Assembly (NCBI GenBank): GCA_963833375.1
Contig: CAWHXR010000001.1
Coordinates: forward strand, 930,001 to 994,000
Direction of reading: 5' to 3'
DNA length: 64,000 nt
DNA from: DASUPK01 sp963833375
Lineage (GTDB): Bacteria; Actinomycetota; Thermoleophilia; Solirubrobacterales; 70-9
Each line of letters begins with the position of its first letter. Positions within the stretch are counted from its first letter, which is position 1. Below the pieces are notes generated by a model, which worked only from the letters and a program-made list of their open reading frames with translations, was not told the DNA's origin and did no database searches. This document shows, one piece after another, positions 44,626 through 53,525 of this stretch. The position numbers and the translations under genes are program-made.

Positions 44626-45420
44626 CTAGCGAGGTTCCGCCGGCTCGCCGCTGAGCACTGCCTCAGTCAGGGGGACGATCGCCGCAACCCGGGAGCGACG
44701 AAGGGGCTCGGCGACGGTCCCACGGAAGGGTTCGGGGGCCGCCACGGCGGGGGCCAAACCCCCCACTGACGAGCCCGAAGCTGGGGCAGCCCCGCCTGCG
44801 GCGGGGGACTCCGCGGCGGGCGAGCCAGCGGCGGCCGAACCTCCGTTAGTCGACCCCGTGCTGACCGGGCCCCCGCCGGCCGACCCCGCGGTGGCCGACC
44901 CCGCAGCTGAGGACCCCGCGGCGGTCGACCCAGACATAAAGCCACCTCCCTGGTCCATGGAGGTCACGCCGCTAATGGTCCACGTCCACTGAATCTGGTT
45001 GAACATGAATGCGATCTCCTCGAACGGCTGATCGGGCAACTCCCCCGGGTCCTCGACGTCGGTCACGAATTGGGTGATCGCCACGATCCGTCCTTGCGTG
45101 ATCTCGGTGGTGTAGTACTGCTCCGTGGTGCCGTCACCGCTCGGGCTCAGGCGAAAGAACTTGAACACGCCGTCGACTCGCCGACTTCCGGTCAACGCAT
45201 TGGCCAGCAGGGGCGAGGACCTGTCGACCCGTTTGCGGATTACCAGCGGCTCGTAGGTGCGCCGACCGCTCGTCAGACCGTAGCTGGTGGTCGGTAAGGC
45301 GACCCCCTGCCTGTAGTAGAGACACTCGATTGAGTTCTGGCGGCCGAGGCTCGTCTCGGTGCTGTCGCCCTCGACCGTCACGCCGTTCACCTTGAGGAAC
45401 AGATATACGGGGTCGGCCAC
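44626..45420 (-). CDS. Hcp-like type VI-type tube protein with long linker and C-terminal tag
   Basis: 264 residues. Residues 1-158 match Hcp (TssD): YLFLKVNGVTVEGDS, RRTYEPLVIRKRVDRSSPLLANAL, VFKFFRLSPSGDGTTEQYYTTEITQGRIVAI, and PFEEIAFMFNQIQWTW. Then come about 80 residues of Ala/Gly/Ser/Pro repeats (GSTAAGSSAAGS type) and the tail RSRVAAIVPL at 242-251. Type VI systems are not known in actinobacteria, and no sheath, VgrG or baseplate gene is present. It converges on the tube-like gene with a 4-nt gap. Confidence 0.82.
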   Translation of the reverse strand: MADPVYLFLKVNGVTVEGDSTETSLGRQNSIECLYYRQGVALPTTSYGLTSGRRTYEPLVIRKRVDRSSPLLANALTGSRRVDGVFKFFRLSPSGDGTTEQYYTTEITQGRIVAITQFVTDVEDPGELPDQPFEEIAFMFNQIQWTWTISGVTSMDQGGGFMSGSTAAGSSAAGSATAGSAGGGPVSTGSTNGGSAAAGSPAAESPAAGGAAPASGSSVGGLAPAVAAPEPFRGTVAEPLRRSRVAAIVPLTEAVLSGEPAEPR

Positions 45421-45812
45421 GGCTCAGCTGCTCCCGGGCGTCCGCAGAAGGCCTGTCATTCGCGCGATGCTAGCCAGGCGACCTGACGACAACCGCGCCT
45501 CGTTCGGTCGTTTGCCCCTTCGGATCCGTATTGAGCCAGCAGATTGGACTGCTCCCTGATCCTGAGGCGGTGGTAGCGAGAGACGAATCGGGCCGCCGAT
45601 GCGATCTTTCGGAGACGCACGGCGCAGGCGCAAGCCGGCCGGCCGCTTCAGTGGACATAAGGCCGTGGTTATCCGGCGTTCGCCCGGCGACTTCACGCTT
45701 CGCCGGTACATGGAATCCGCGGGGAGACATTCCGCTTTGCGAGGCGGAATCCCGACCTGGTTAGCCGCCCAGCAGAACTCAGGAAGACCAACCTGGGGCC
45801 GAGCGCCGAACC
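45421..45812. other. Gene-free stretch containing the right direct repeat
   Basis: No convincing gene between the Hcp start and the SDR stop. The 48-nt right repeat is at 45551-45598. The rest has no clear structure. The Hcp promoter should lie near 45425-45520. Confidence 0.5.
45551..45598. repeat. Right direct repeat of the encapsulin-Hcp segment
   Basis: The partner of 41564-41611: same orientation, 43 of 48 bases identical, no gaps. The start-to-start distance is 3,987 nt. Confidence 0.7.
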
Positions 45813-46689
45813 TCAGCGGAGACCTGAGGCTCGGGCAACGAGCCGATCGCGAAGTCGGTCGGGGAGAGCTCGCGCGACGACCGCCGCCGACTTCGCGTCC
45901 CTTCCGACCGTATAGCGGGCCCGGGGGCGCCGCCTCGTGAGGGCGCGGGCGACGGTGCGGGCCACTCGCTCCGGCGGCGCCCCACGAGCGGCGAGCTTCG
46001 CCGCCGAGGCCTCGACCCTGTCTGACATCGCGCCGTAGAGCGACTCGAGGTCGCGTGGATAGCGCTCGCGCAGCGTGGTCGCGGCAGCAAGGGTCTTCTC
46101 CCAGATCGGCGTGAGTATCGCTCCCGGCTCGATCAGCACCACCCGGACGCCAAACGGCCTCAGCTCGAGCCGAAGCGCATCGGCGATCGCCTCGATCGCG
46201 TACTTGGAGGCGCTGTAGGGCGCAAGGCACGGCGCAGCGAGGCGACCGTTGTCGGAACTGATGAAGATCAGGCTTCCTCGCCCCTGCCGAAGCTGTGGGA
46301 GCAGGGCCTGCGTGACGGCGACCTGTCCGGTCAGATTGACCTCGATCTGCCGGCGGAACTCGTCGATCGGGATCGCCTCCAACGGACCCGCGACGGCGAT
46401 GCCGGCGTTGTTTACAAGCCCCGCCAGGCCGTCGGGGCTCTCCAGCCGCACCTGCTCGGCGCATGCGGCGATCTGTTCGCCGTCGGTTATGTCCAGGATC
46501 ACCGGCCGCAGGCGCTGCGCTGCCCTGCGCTCGTAGCCGATCGAAGTCGGCTTCACTCCGGACCCCGGCGAGGACCGAGAACCCAGCGCCGTCGAGATGG
46601 AGCGCGCAGGCACGCCCGATCCCGGTCGAGGCCCCGGTGACGAGGACGCTGCCCTGTCGCCGGTAGCCCTCGTCGCGAGCGTCGCTCAT
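45813..46689 (-). CDS. Short-chain dehydrogenase/reductase (frameshifted)
   Basis: Begins with the cofactor loop VLVTGASTGIGRACALHL. A one-base shift near 46525 moves to the frame QRLRPVILDITD, then LVNNAGIAVAGPLE, and the active site SSDNGRLAAPCLAPYSASKYA (Ser, Tyr-x3-Lys). The C-terminal part is normal for classical SDRs of about 290 residues. The open frame after the shift is 45813-46613. Substrate unknown. Confidence 0.8.
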
Positions 46690-46772
46690 CACCTACCGGA
46701 CGATATGGGCCGCGCGGGTCTTATGGAGTGCTCGAACTCTGGCCCGATGGGCGCGCGCGACGGACGGACGCC

Positions 46773-46874
46773 TTAGGGCAGGGACTCGCAGGCGATTCCG
46801 TCGTGGTCTCCATCAAGCCCGGCGGGACGTCTGAGGATGGTCCCGCAGCCAGCGGCGTCGAGGGTATGGCACGA
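46773..46874 (-). pseudogene. Excalibur calcium-binding domain fragment
   Basis: About 33 codons ending at TAA 46773 read AAGCGTILRRPAGLDGDHDGIACESLP, the C-terminal part of an Excalibur domain (D-x-D-x-D-G-x-x-C-E). There is a stop just upstream and no start, so only a fragment remains. Confidence 0.5.
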
Positions 46875-46888
46875 CTATCGTCCGAATC

Positions 46889-47947
46889 GTGGAGGGCGGC
46901 AGAGATCAAAAGGAACGCGAACGAAAGGAACGCGAACTGCGGGACCGGATCTTCGAGTCAACATTTCTGCTCCCCGGCTTCGAGGGGCCGACGGCAGCGG
47001 CGAAGGAGGTACCGGTTCGTCGGGCCGGACCCGCCGACCTGTTAGTGGTCAATGCCAAGGGCCAGATCGCGATCGTCGAGTGCAAACGGGCCAGCAACCA
47101 GGAATCTCGCCGCACGGTTATCGGCCAGGTGTTCGAGTACGCGGGTGGACTGTGGAAGAGCAAGTACGAGGACCTCGAACGCATTTTCGAAGCGAGCGAA
47201 GCAAGTAGTGGCGCAAAGTTGACGGAACCGTTCGAGGACGTTGAAGGGTGGGATGAGAAGACCTTTCGCGACAACGTCTCCCAAACCCTGCAGGACGGAG
47301 ACTCCCGACTCTTCATCGCGGTTAATGAGATGACGAAAATGCTGAGAAAGAGGCTGGAGCGGACGGTCACATTCCTCAACAGCCGACTGCCGCCCGAGGT
47401 CGAGCTCTTGGCGGTAGCGCTGCCTCGCGGCGGCGATCCTGAGTCCCCCTACGGCCGCCACCCGGAGCCGATCGACCGCCTCCCGGCCAAGGCCGAGTGG
47501 TCGAAGCTGATCGCCCAGATCGACAGCCCTGAAGCCGAACTCGTGGCGGAAGAGCTCTTCGAGTGGGCAGACAGGATGAAGTCTCGCGGGGTCGAGGTTC
47601 GCTGTCCCACAAGAAAACAATGCTTCATCGAGGTGGCTGACGCCGACGCTGGCACGGATGCAAAAAGGGACGGGCTGTTCAGGGTCAGGCCCGGAGAGGT
47701 CCGAGTGTCGCTCTCGGCACTCCGTAGCCACTGGGACGAAACACGCATCAGGGAGTTCGTGCAGGACCTCACCAGGATCGACATGCGATTCCAAATCGAC
47801 ACGAAGTTCAAAGCAAAGAGGCCGGAAGCGCCTCTTGAGTCCCTCGTTGAGGAGAGCAAGCGCGAGGAGTTCCTGAAGTTGATGGAGCGGGCTCTAAACA
47901 CCCTGACCGGCGACACGGAAGTTCCGCTTTCCATGCGAAGCGACTAG
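46889..47947 (+). CDS. PD-(D/E)XK nuclease-like protein
   Basis: 352 residues. A charged N-terminal helix, then PADLLVVNAKGQIAIVECKRAS: D50, E64 and K66 form a PD-(D/E)XK active site like that of DUF91/restriction-type nucleases, followed by QVFEYAGGLW. The rest is helical with a basic C-terminus and no recognised domain. The final residues (SMRSD) and stop come from a P1 palindrome at 47926. No methyltransferase is nearby, so a stand-alone nuclease or defence role is open. Confidence 0.65.
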   Translation: MEGGRDQKERERKERELRDRIFESTFLLPGFEGPTAAAKEVPVRRAGPADLLVVNAKGQIAIVECKRASNQESRRTVIGQVFEYAGGLWKSKYEDLERIFEASEASSGAKLTEPFEDVEGWDEKTFRDNVSQTLQDGDSRLFIAVNEMTKMLRKRLERTVTFLNSRLPPEVELLAVALPRGGDPESPYGRHPEPIDRLPAKAEWSKLIAQIDSPEAELVAEELFEWADRMKSRGVEVRCPTRKQCFIEVADADAGTDAKRDGLFRVRPGEVRVSLSALRSHWDETRIREFVQDLTRIDMRFQIDTKFKAKRPEAPLESLVEESKREEFLKLMERALNTLTGDTEVPLSMRSD

Positions 47948-47980
47948 CGCTTCTCGTCCAAAGCACCGGTCGAACGGGCC

Positions 47981-48856
47981 TCAGAGCTTCTTCTTCAGCT
48001 TCACCTTCACCGACTGAGTGCTGGGGCTTCCACCGGTCGGCGTGTAGGTGATGGCGACGATGAGCTTGACCTTGCCGGTCTCGTTCAGCTTTCGCTTCTT
48101 CTTGCCCTTCGCCTTGACCACCAGCGTGGCGATCCCCGCGGGAACGGCCTTGCTCGTGACCGCCCCGGTCGAGGCGACCTGTGCGCCCTGCCCCGATCCG
48201 GAGAGATCGCCGGGGTTGGGCAGGTTGAACGCCAGGGTCGCGCTGCCCTTCTTCTTGTTCCGGGTGACCGCCCCAGGGGTGAACGAGTTCGTCGGCTCGA
48301 CGACGGCCGAGATGTTCGGCCGTCTGTCCGGGAGGGTGACGAAGTTGGTCTCCTGACCGTCGGGCGTGTCGCTGGGATTCGCATACAGCATCGTGTCTCC
48401 GGGGGCCGGGAACATGCAGTCGACGAACCCTCCCGTGCCCGCGTTCAGACCGAGCACATCACCGCGCTGCACCGGGACGCTGATCCCGGAGAAGGTGATC
48501 GGTCCCGAACCGGTGAAGGGTCCGCGAGTGTCGTGCCCGATGACGCGGTAGCTCGTTCCGCTGATCAGGCGCCAGACCTTCATCGTGACCTTCTGATTCG
48601 CACCGCTGTAGGCGTTGTGGCTCCACGAGGTGATCGTGCCGTCTGCGGGCACCACGTACGAGTTGCCCGAGGTCACGCTTGGCTGAGCCATGTCCTGCAC
48701 CACCACTCCGGCGCAACTCACCATCGGGCTGTTGGACGGATCGGTCTGCCCGACCGTCACCGACGCCGTGGCGGGCGAGGCAATCACGGCCAGCGACAGA
48801 GCCGCGACGGATACGAGCGAAAGGCGCCTTACGAGCTTCCCTTGGCCCCTCCTCAT
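47981..48856 (-). CDS. Secreted beta-rich hypothetical protein
   Basis: 291 residues from ATG 48856, with a signal peptide (LVSVAALSLAVIASPATA). The mature part resembles secreted actinobacterial proteins with a jelly-roll-like domain (GTITSWSHNAYSGANQKVTMKVWRL) and a Lys-rich C-terminal beta domain (KAKGKKKRKLNETGKVKL). The same Lys-rich tail type occurs in the RTX-like protein at 40.2-41.5 kb. Function unknown. Confidence 0.65.
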   Translation of the reverse strand: MRRGQGKLVRRLSLVSVAALSLAVIASPATASVTVGQTDPSNSPMVSCAGVVVQDMAQPSVTSGNSYVVPADGTITSWSHNAYSGANQKVTMKVWRLISGTSYRVIGHDTRGPFTGSGPITFSGISVPVQRGDVLGLNAGTGGFVDCMFPAPGDTMLYANPSDTPDGQETNFVTLPDRRPNISAVVEPTNSFTPGAVTRNKKKGSATLAFNLPNPGDLSGSGQGAQVASTGAVTSKAVPAGIATLVVKAKGKKKRKLNETGKVKLIVAITYTPTGGSPSTQSVKVKLKKKL

Positions 48857-48965
48857 CGCGAGCAACCTACCCCGGCTCGCAAGGACGGTCAACTCCGACA
48901 TTGCTCGCGCAGCTACGGACCGCCGCTCCATGCGAAGCAGGACTACTGCTTTTCGTCCAAAGCAG

Positions 48966-49362
48966 CTATTCGGACAGGCCGGCGGCTTCGAGGGCTTCCT
49001 TGCGGTCCATGTACTCGACCACGCGGGCGGCTTTGCCATCGCGCATCGTGTAGACGTGGGCCAACTCCATTTCCATCGGGACCCCGCTTGTCGCTCCATG
49101 ACCGGCAAAGCGGACCCAGAGGAACACTGGTCCCCCTTGCCTTTGGCCTCCAGCGGCTCCACCTTGAGATCGGGGTACCCTCGTGCCAGCGTTCGAACTG
49201 ACGCCTGATCGCGTCGATCCCACGATGGATTGCGGAGTCGGGGTCCTCCCGAGCGGCGTGGTATTCGGCGTCCTCGTGCCAGAACCCAAGGTCCGGTCTT
49301 CGCTCACCCGCGTTGTAGCGGGCGTACCGATTCCGGACGATCTCGACGTTCTCCTCCGACAT
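48966..49362 (-). pseudogene. SnoaL/NTF2-like copy 8, frameshifted
   Basis: Starts MSEENVEIVRNRYARYNAGE with the GATACT leader, and ends EYMDRKEALEAAGLSE. Between 49170 and 49120 the reading frame changes twice (GYPDLKVEPLEAKGKG, then PVFLWVRFAGHG), once beside a GGGGG run. Either a pseudogene or two sequencing errors. P2 copies lie on both sides (48948 and 49409). Confidence 0.65.
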
Positions 49363-49542
49363 CTCCAACGCAGTATCTCGCCGGCGCCCGCATTCGACGC
49401 GAAGTGCTGCTTTTCGTCCAAAGCGGAACTGTGGGGCCCGGCCTGGTGGGGAACGGAGAATCGACCTCCGTAGCCCTCACGGAGGCCGGTTGGGTGGGCG
49501 ACCACGACGGCGAGGGCGGCGAGTCGCCGTACCGTTTACCGC

Positions 49543-49920
49543 ATGAAGGGCAAGTACCTCAGCCTGACGAGCTTCAAGCGCGATGGTGGCGGCGTGTCCA
49601 CCCCCGTCTGGTTCGTGGAGGAGAACGGACGGTTCTTCGTTAGGACCGACGGCAACTCCTACAAGGTCAAGCGAATTGCTCGCAACCCGTCGGTGACGAT
49701 CGCGGAGTGCAGTGCCTCAGGCCGGCTCCGAGGCGAGCCGGTCACAGCACACGCCGAGATCCTCAGGAATGGCAACGCGGAACATGTGGACGAGCTGATG
49801 GCACAGAAGTACCGGCTCGACAAGATCCTGATCCTTCCGATCTATCGCGCGGTTCAGCGGATTCGCGGTCGGCCCACCGCTGAGGCGGATTCCGTCGTCG
49901 TGGCCATCACTCCGGAGTAA
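49543..49920 (+). CDS. PPOX-class (F420-dependent type) oxidoreductase
   Basis: A 125-residue split-barrel protein: YLSLTSFKRDGGGVSTPVWFVEENGRFFVRTDGNSYKVKRIARNPSVTIAEC, then the helix NAEHVDELMAQKY. This matches the PPOX-class F420-dependent enzymes of actinobacteria. It should bind a deazaflavin or flavin as a dimer; substrate unknown. A P2 palindrome lies 22 nt downstream. Confidence 0.82.
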   Translation: MKGKYLSLTSFKRDGGGVSTPVWFVEENGRFFVRTDGNSYKVKRIARNPSVTIAECSASGRLRGEPVTAHAEILRNGNAEHVDELMAQKYRLDKILILPIYRAVQRIRGRPTAEADSVVVAITPE

Positions 49921-50136
49921 GTCGTCTCAAATGCAAACTGCCGCTTTTCGTCCAAAGCGACACTTCCGGCGGTTCGTTCCTTTGGCCCCCACGTTCCGCT
50001 TTTACGCGAGTAGCGCTCATCGGGTGTTTACTCCCCACGACGCGTGTGCGCCCGAACTATGCCACCGGGTCCGAGAATAAATCTCTCGGTGCCGCGTCCT
50101 CGCTGGGTGAGAACTCGTCCACAAGGAGGTACGAGC

Positions 50137-51076
50137 ATGGGATTCAGCAAGCGAACCAGGCGCGGAACGGCGCTGGCGGCGGTCGCCGCCCTCACCGCCA
50201 TCGGCCTGGTCGGCACCGCCGTCGCAGCGCTCCAGGGCAACGAGAACGCGAAGAAGCCCAAGGTGCTGATCGGCGCGGACAACGACGACACCTCGAACAC
50301 GACGATCCAGCCCCCTGGGGTGACCGCGAACCAGTCGCTGCGCAAGAGCGATCAGATCTTCGGGGGCAAAGCCTCCGACACGATCATCGGTCGTCTCGGC
50401 TCTGACGTGCTGGTCGCCAACGCCGGCGATGACGTCATGGTCGGCGGCACCGAGGGCGGACAGCCGGCGCTGCCGCCCGGGCAGCTCCCCGACAACAACG
50501 ACATCGCCTACGGCGGACTCGGCAGCGACTCCTTCATCTGGGCCCCGGGCGACGGGTCCGACGCTTTCATCGGCGGCAACCCCGCTAAGGGGAAGAAGAA
50601 GGCGAAGGGAAAGACGAGCGCGCCCAAGCAAGGGCAAGAAGAAGGCGAAGCCCGAGGTCGACACGCTCGTGGTCGGCAACCTGGTGCTCACCTCCGACCT
50701 GACCCTGCCGCAGCTGTTCAACACCAAGTTCGGACAGCTGCCGCTTGTGTTCGCGTCGGACCGGGGTGTCCCCACCCCGCTCGGAGGCACGCCGCCGCGT
50801 AACCCGAACCTGACGGGCAACTGCCAGATCCTGGCCGCCCCCGTCGGGTTTGGTTACGACTTCCTGGTCCGGTTCTTCGGGAACACCCCGCAGTCGCCCG
50901 CAACGCAGGCGGTGACGATCCGGATCAAGGGCGTCGAGCAGGTGATCTGCCCGACGGAGGGCACGGACGGCGCGACCCTGACCACGCTCGGGACGCGCGG
51001 CGCCGGTCCGGTGCAGACAAAGTCGACCAACTTCACGCCCCAAAAGGGCTCGCAGCTGGCCGCTTTCGTCCGCTAG
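50137..51076 (+). CDS. Secreted RTX-like protein (frameshifted)
   Basis: The first frame (50137 to about 50625) has a signal peptide (LAAVAALTAIGLVGTAVAA), RTX-like repeats (GGKASDTIIGRLGSDVLVANAGDDVMVGG) and a Lys/Gly stretch. After a one-base shift near 50625 the second frame continues KGKKKAKPEVDTLVVGNLVLTSDLTLPQLFN to a C-terminal beta domain ending AAFVR at 51076. AAGGAGG precedes the ATG by 7 nt. A strong terminator follows. Confidence 0.72.
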
Positions 51077-51122
51077 ACGCATGGCGCCCGGTTCCGACCC
51101 GGCGCCGAACCACTCCTAGCCA

Positions 51123-51156
51123 GGGGCGACCGCCGGCCGAGGCCGGCGGTCGCCCC
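51123..51156. terminator. Sixteen-base-pair hairpin terminator
   Basis: GGGGCGACCGCCGGCC and GGCCGGCGGTCGCCCC pair perfectly with a two-base spacer. It lies 47 nt after the RTX-like gene and 111 nt from the convergent serine hydrolase, so it could serve both. No T tract. Confidence 0.65.
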
Positions 51157-51266
51157 GCCTTAGGCACGCCAGGCGCCGCCCAGGTGCCTCTATGCGCGAA
51201 AGCCGAACGCCAGATCGAAAGCCCTGCTTTCCATGCAAAGCAGTATTGCCCGGGGTCGCGCGTCGG

Positions 51267-52319
51267 TTAGACCGTCTCGCGCAGCCCCCGACAGAGCGCG
51301 GCGACGAGCGGCCAGCGGTCAACCTCCGACTCGTTGTGCGTGCCGACCAGGATCGCGTCGTGCTCGGGTGCGTAGAACGCGAAGGCTCCGATGAATCCGG
51401 TGTGGCCGAGCAGCTCGACTCCCTCGACCGTGTTTGCCCCGATTCCCAGGCCGTAGCGCTCGTAGCGCAGCGCCGGGCCGGGCGGAAACGACACCTCGGG
51501 CGTCCAGCGCGTCAGCTCGTCGAGCCCCGCGGCGTCCACGATCCTGCCCGACCACAGCCCGCGCACGAACCGGGCCAGGTCAGCGGTGGTGCTCACGAGC
51601 CCGCCGCCGGCCCAGTCAATCGTCGGAGAGATTGTCGTCCAGTCGAGCTCGCCCGTGTACTGGTGTGCCACCGCGGGCCTTCGCGCAGCCTCGTGCCCCT
51701 CGAGCCAGGTCTCCTCCATGCCGAGCGGCGCGAAGACCAGCTCGCGGTAGACCTCGGCGAGGGACCGGCCCATCACCTGCTCGATGAGGATGCCGGCGAC
51801 CACGTATCCGGTGTCGGAGTACGAGAATCCCTCGCCGGGGCGGAAGGTGGACGTTCCGTGCTCGGCGGCGTGGTCGACGAGGTCAACTGGCCGCCAGACG
51901 CGGCCCGGCTCCTCGCGCAGGCGCACGGCAAACGACTCCTCGCGGAAGTAGTTGGGCAGGCCCGCGGTGTGCGCGAGCAGCTGACGTGGCGTGGTGCGCG
52001 GCAGGTTCTCCCAGACGCGCCAGCGGTGCAGCATCTCGGGGGCGAGCTGGTCGCCGAGCGTCTCGTCGAGGGCCAGTTGCCCCTCGGTAGCGAGACGGAC
52101 CGCGACGGCGGCGGTCACATTCTTGGTCGTGCTGGCCACCCGGAAGGCATCGTCGGGCCGCAGGGTTCGGCTCCCATTACGGCTCAGGTGTCCGGCCGCA
52201 CCCGCCCAGGCTAGGTCGACACCTGGTGCCTCGAGCCGAGCCAGCGCACCCGGCGCGCCGGACTGAACCTGCGCCTCGACGGCGACTTGCAGGCGAGCGG
52301 AGAGGGCGGAATCGCTCAA
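51267..52319 (-). CDS. Serine hydrolase, class C beta-lactamase fold
   Basis: A 350-residue protein. FRVASTTKNVTA holds the SxxK motif, FSYSDTGYVVAG the YxN-like motif (Y-S-D here), and LLGHTGFIGAF the HTG-type third motif. It matches the beta-lactamase-related serine hydrolases (penicillin-binding-protein-like esterases or peptidases). Start codon is TTG at 52319. No signal peptide is obvious, so it is probably cytoplasmic and not a resistance enzyme. Confidence 0.85.
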   Translation of the reverse strand: MSDSALSARLQVAVEAQVQSGAPGALARLEAPGVDLAWAGAAGHLSRNGSRTLRPDDAFRVASTTKNVTAAVAVRLATEGQLALDETLGDQLAPEMLHRWRVWENLPRTTPRQLLAHTAGLPNYFREESFAVRLREEPGRVWRPVDLVDHAAEHGTSTFRPGEGFSYSDTGYVVAGILIEQVMGRSLAEVYRELVFAPLGMEETWLEGHEAARRPAVAHQYTGELDWTTISPTIDWAGGGLVSTTADLARFVRGLWSGRIVDAAGLDELTRWTPEVSFPPGPALRYERYGLGIGANTVEGVELLGHTGFIGAFAFYAPEHDAILVGTHNESEVDRWPLVAALCRGLRETV

Positions 52320-52329
52320 CGACTGACTC

Positions 52330-52571
52330 CCGTCATCCGGTGCACCTCCTGCTCGGAAATCGTCAAGCCCGAGCGTGAGCAGGTCACCGATAGCGGTGGC
52401 AGCACAAGCCGACCGCGGTCGCCCGCCTCGACGAGATCCGGGGCGACGAGGAGCGGGCCGTTTACCTGCGCCGACTGCTCCATGAGCCCCCTTCAGGGAA
52501 TGAGGTGGCGAAGGAACTCCGTGGAGACGAACCGGCCTCCGAGCCTGAGGAGTTCCTGCGTGGCAAGTGAG
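52330..52571 (+). pseudogene. Remnant of a small zinc-ribbon protein gene
   Basis: Plus-strand reading IRCTSCSEIVKPEREQVTDSGG followed, one frame over, by TAVARLDEIRGDEERAVYLRRLL and a coding-like end EFLRGK-stop. The parts look like one gene of about 80 codons with a single frameshift, but no start codon is clear. Confidence 0.3.
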
Positions 52572-52588
52572 GAGCTCAAGGCGAGTCG

Positions 52589-52852
52589 CTACTTGCGCCG
52601 CAGGCGTCCGCGCATTGACGCCCTCGCTTGGGGGCGCTTCCGCGTGCGCGCGCGCGGGGTCCTCCCTTGGAAGCGACTCCTTGCGTCGCTCAACCGGGGG
52701 CGCTTCCGCGCGCGCGGGGTCCTCCCTTTGAAGCGACTCCTTGCCTCGCTCAACCGGTCACGCAGTTTGTCGCCCGAGGTCTTCGCTGCTCGGCGGCGGC
52801 GCGTCGGCCGGTCAGGGCTCCGGCTTCGTGATCGACTGCGTCCCTGGGCCAT
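52589..52852 (-). CDS. Small Arg/Ser-rich basic protein with internal repeats
   Basis: An 87-residue, strongly basic protein: SRSRSRSPDRPTRRRR, then two copies of a unit like L(S/)xARSRF(K/Q)GRTPRAR and a basic end. The repeat is a minisatellite of about 60 nt at 52625-52755. AAAGGAG lies 7 nt before ATG 52852, supporting translation. It might bind nucleic acid. The complementary strand is also open, so some doubt remains. Confidence 0.45.
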   Translation of the reverse strand: MAQGRSRSRSRSPDRPTRRRRAAKTSGDKLRDRLSEARSRFKGRTPRARKRPRLSDARSRFQGRTPRARTRKRPQARASMRGRLRRK

Positions 52853-52979
52853 CTTCGACTCCTTTCGACGCGACAGCAATTGGGGGCAGCATCGTGACAC
52901 GGATCCGCCAACGCGGGCGACCTCGACCGCTTCTGCGGGTTCTCCGAGTAGCAGGACGGGCGAGGTAGGGTTGCGACCG

Positions 52980-53363
52980 GTGCGCCACGTCATCGCGCTA
53001 CTTCCCCTCGCCCTGGTGATCGTGATCGCCACCGGCTGCGGGAGCGGAGGGAGCGGATCGGAGACCAAGACGGGCACGAACGAGTTCGGTGACCCGTACA
53101 TCACCAACGCCCAGGCGCAGAGCGTCCACGAGGGCGAGGCAGACACTGCCGTCTTTCAGGCGTTGGGAGGCAAGGCCGTCAGCGGCTCCTTCGCTCCCTC
53201 TCCAAGCGCCCCGCCAGTGATACAGCAGGCGTACGCCCGCAACCCAGTCGATTGCTACGACTATCCCCTGGCTACCGACCGTCTGGGCAACGCCACATGG
53301 GAGTTCTGCTTCAAGCAGGGAACGCTGGTCAGGAAGTCCTTCCAACCCAACGGGTCGTATTAG
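52980..53363 (+). CDS. Small lipoprotein
   Basis: 127 residues from GTG 52980. The signal peptide ends in VIVIATGCGSG, a lipobox. The mature protein is hydrophilic, with two further cysteines (VDCYDY and WEFCFK) likely paired. The last part (CYDYPLATDRLGNATWEFCFKQGTLVRK) resembles small secreted actinobacterial proteins. Function unknown. Confidence 0.65.
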   Translation: MRHVIALLPLALVIVIATGCGSGGSGSETKTGTNEFGDPYITNAQAQSVHEGEADTAVFQALGGKAVSGSFAPSPSAPPVIQQAYARNPVDCYDYPLATDRLGNATWEFCFKQGTLVRKSFQPNGSY

Positions 53364-53525
53364 GGAATCCGGGGCGTTAGGTCCTCGTCTGCTGCTCGCT
53401 TGGCTACGCCGCCCTCGGCTGGTCGCACCGATCAACGCGATGCGGCCCGCCGCAGCGCGGGCAGCGGAAGTGCCCTGGACCACGCTGATCATGCTGATCA
53501 GCCTTGATCTATCTGGCGCTCTGAC

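Noticed and set aside
44626..45420. A working type VI secretion system
   Set aside because: Only the Hcp-like protein is present. No VgrG, sheath, ClpV or membrane-complex gene is in the window.
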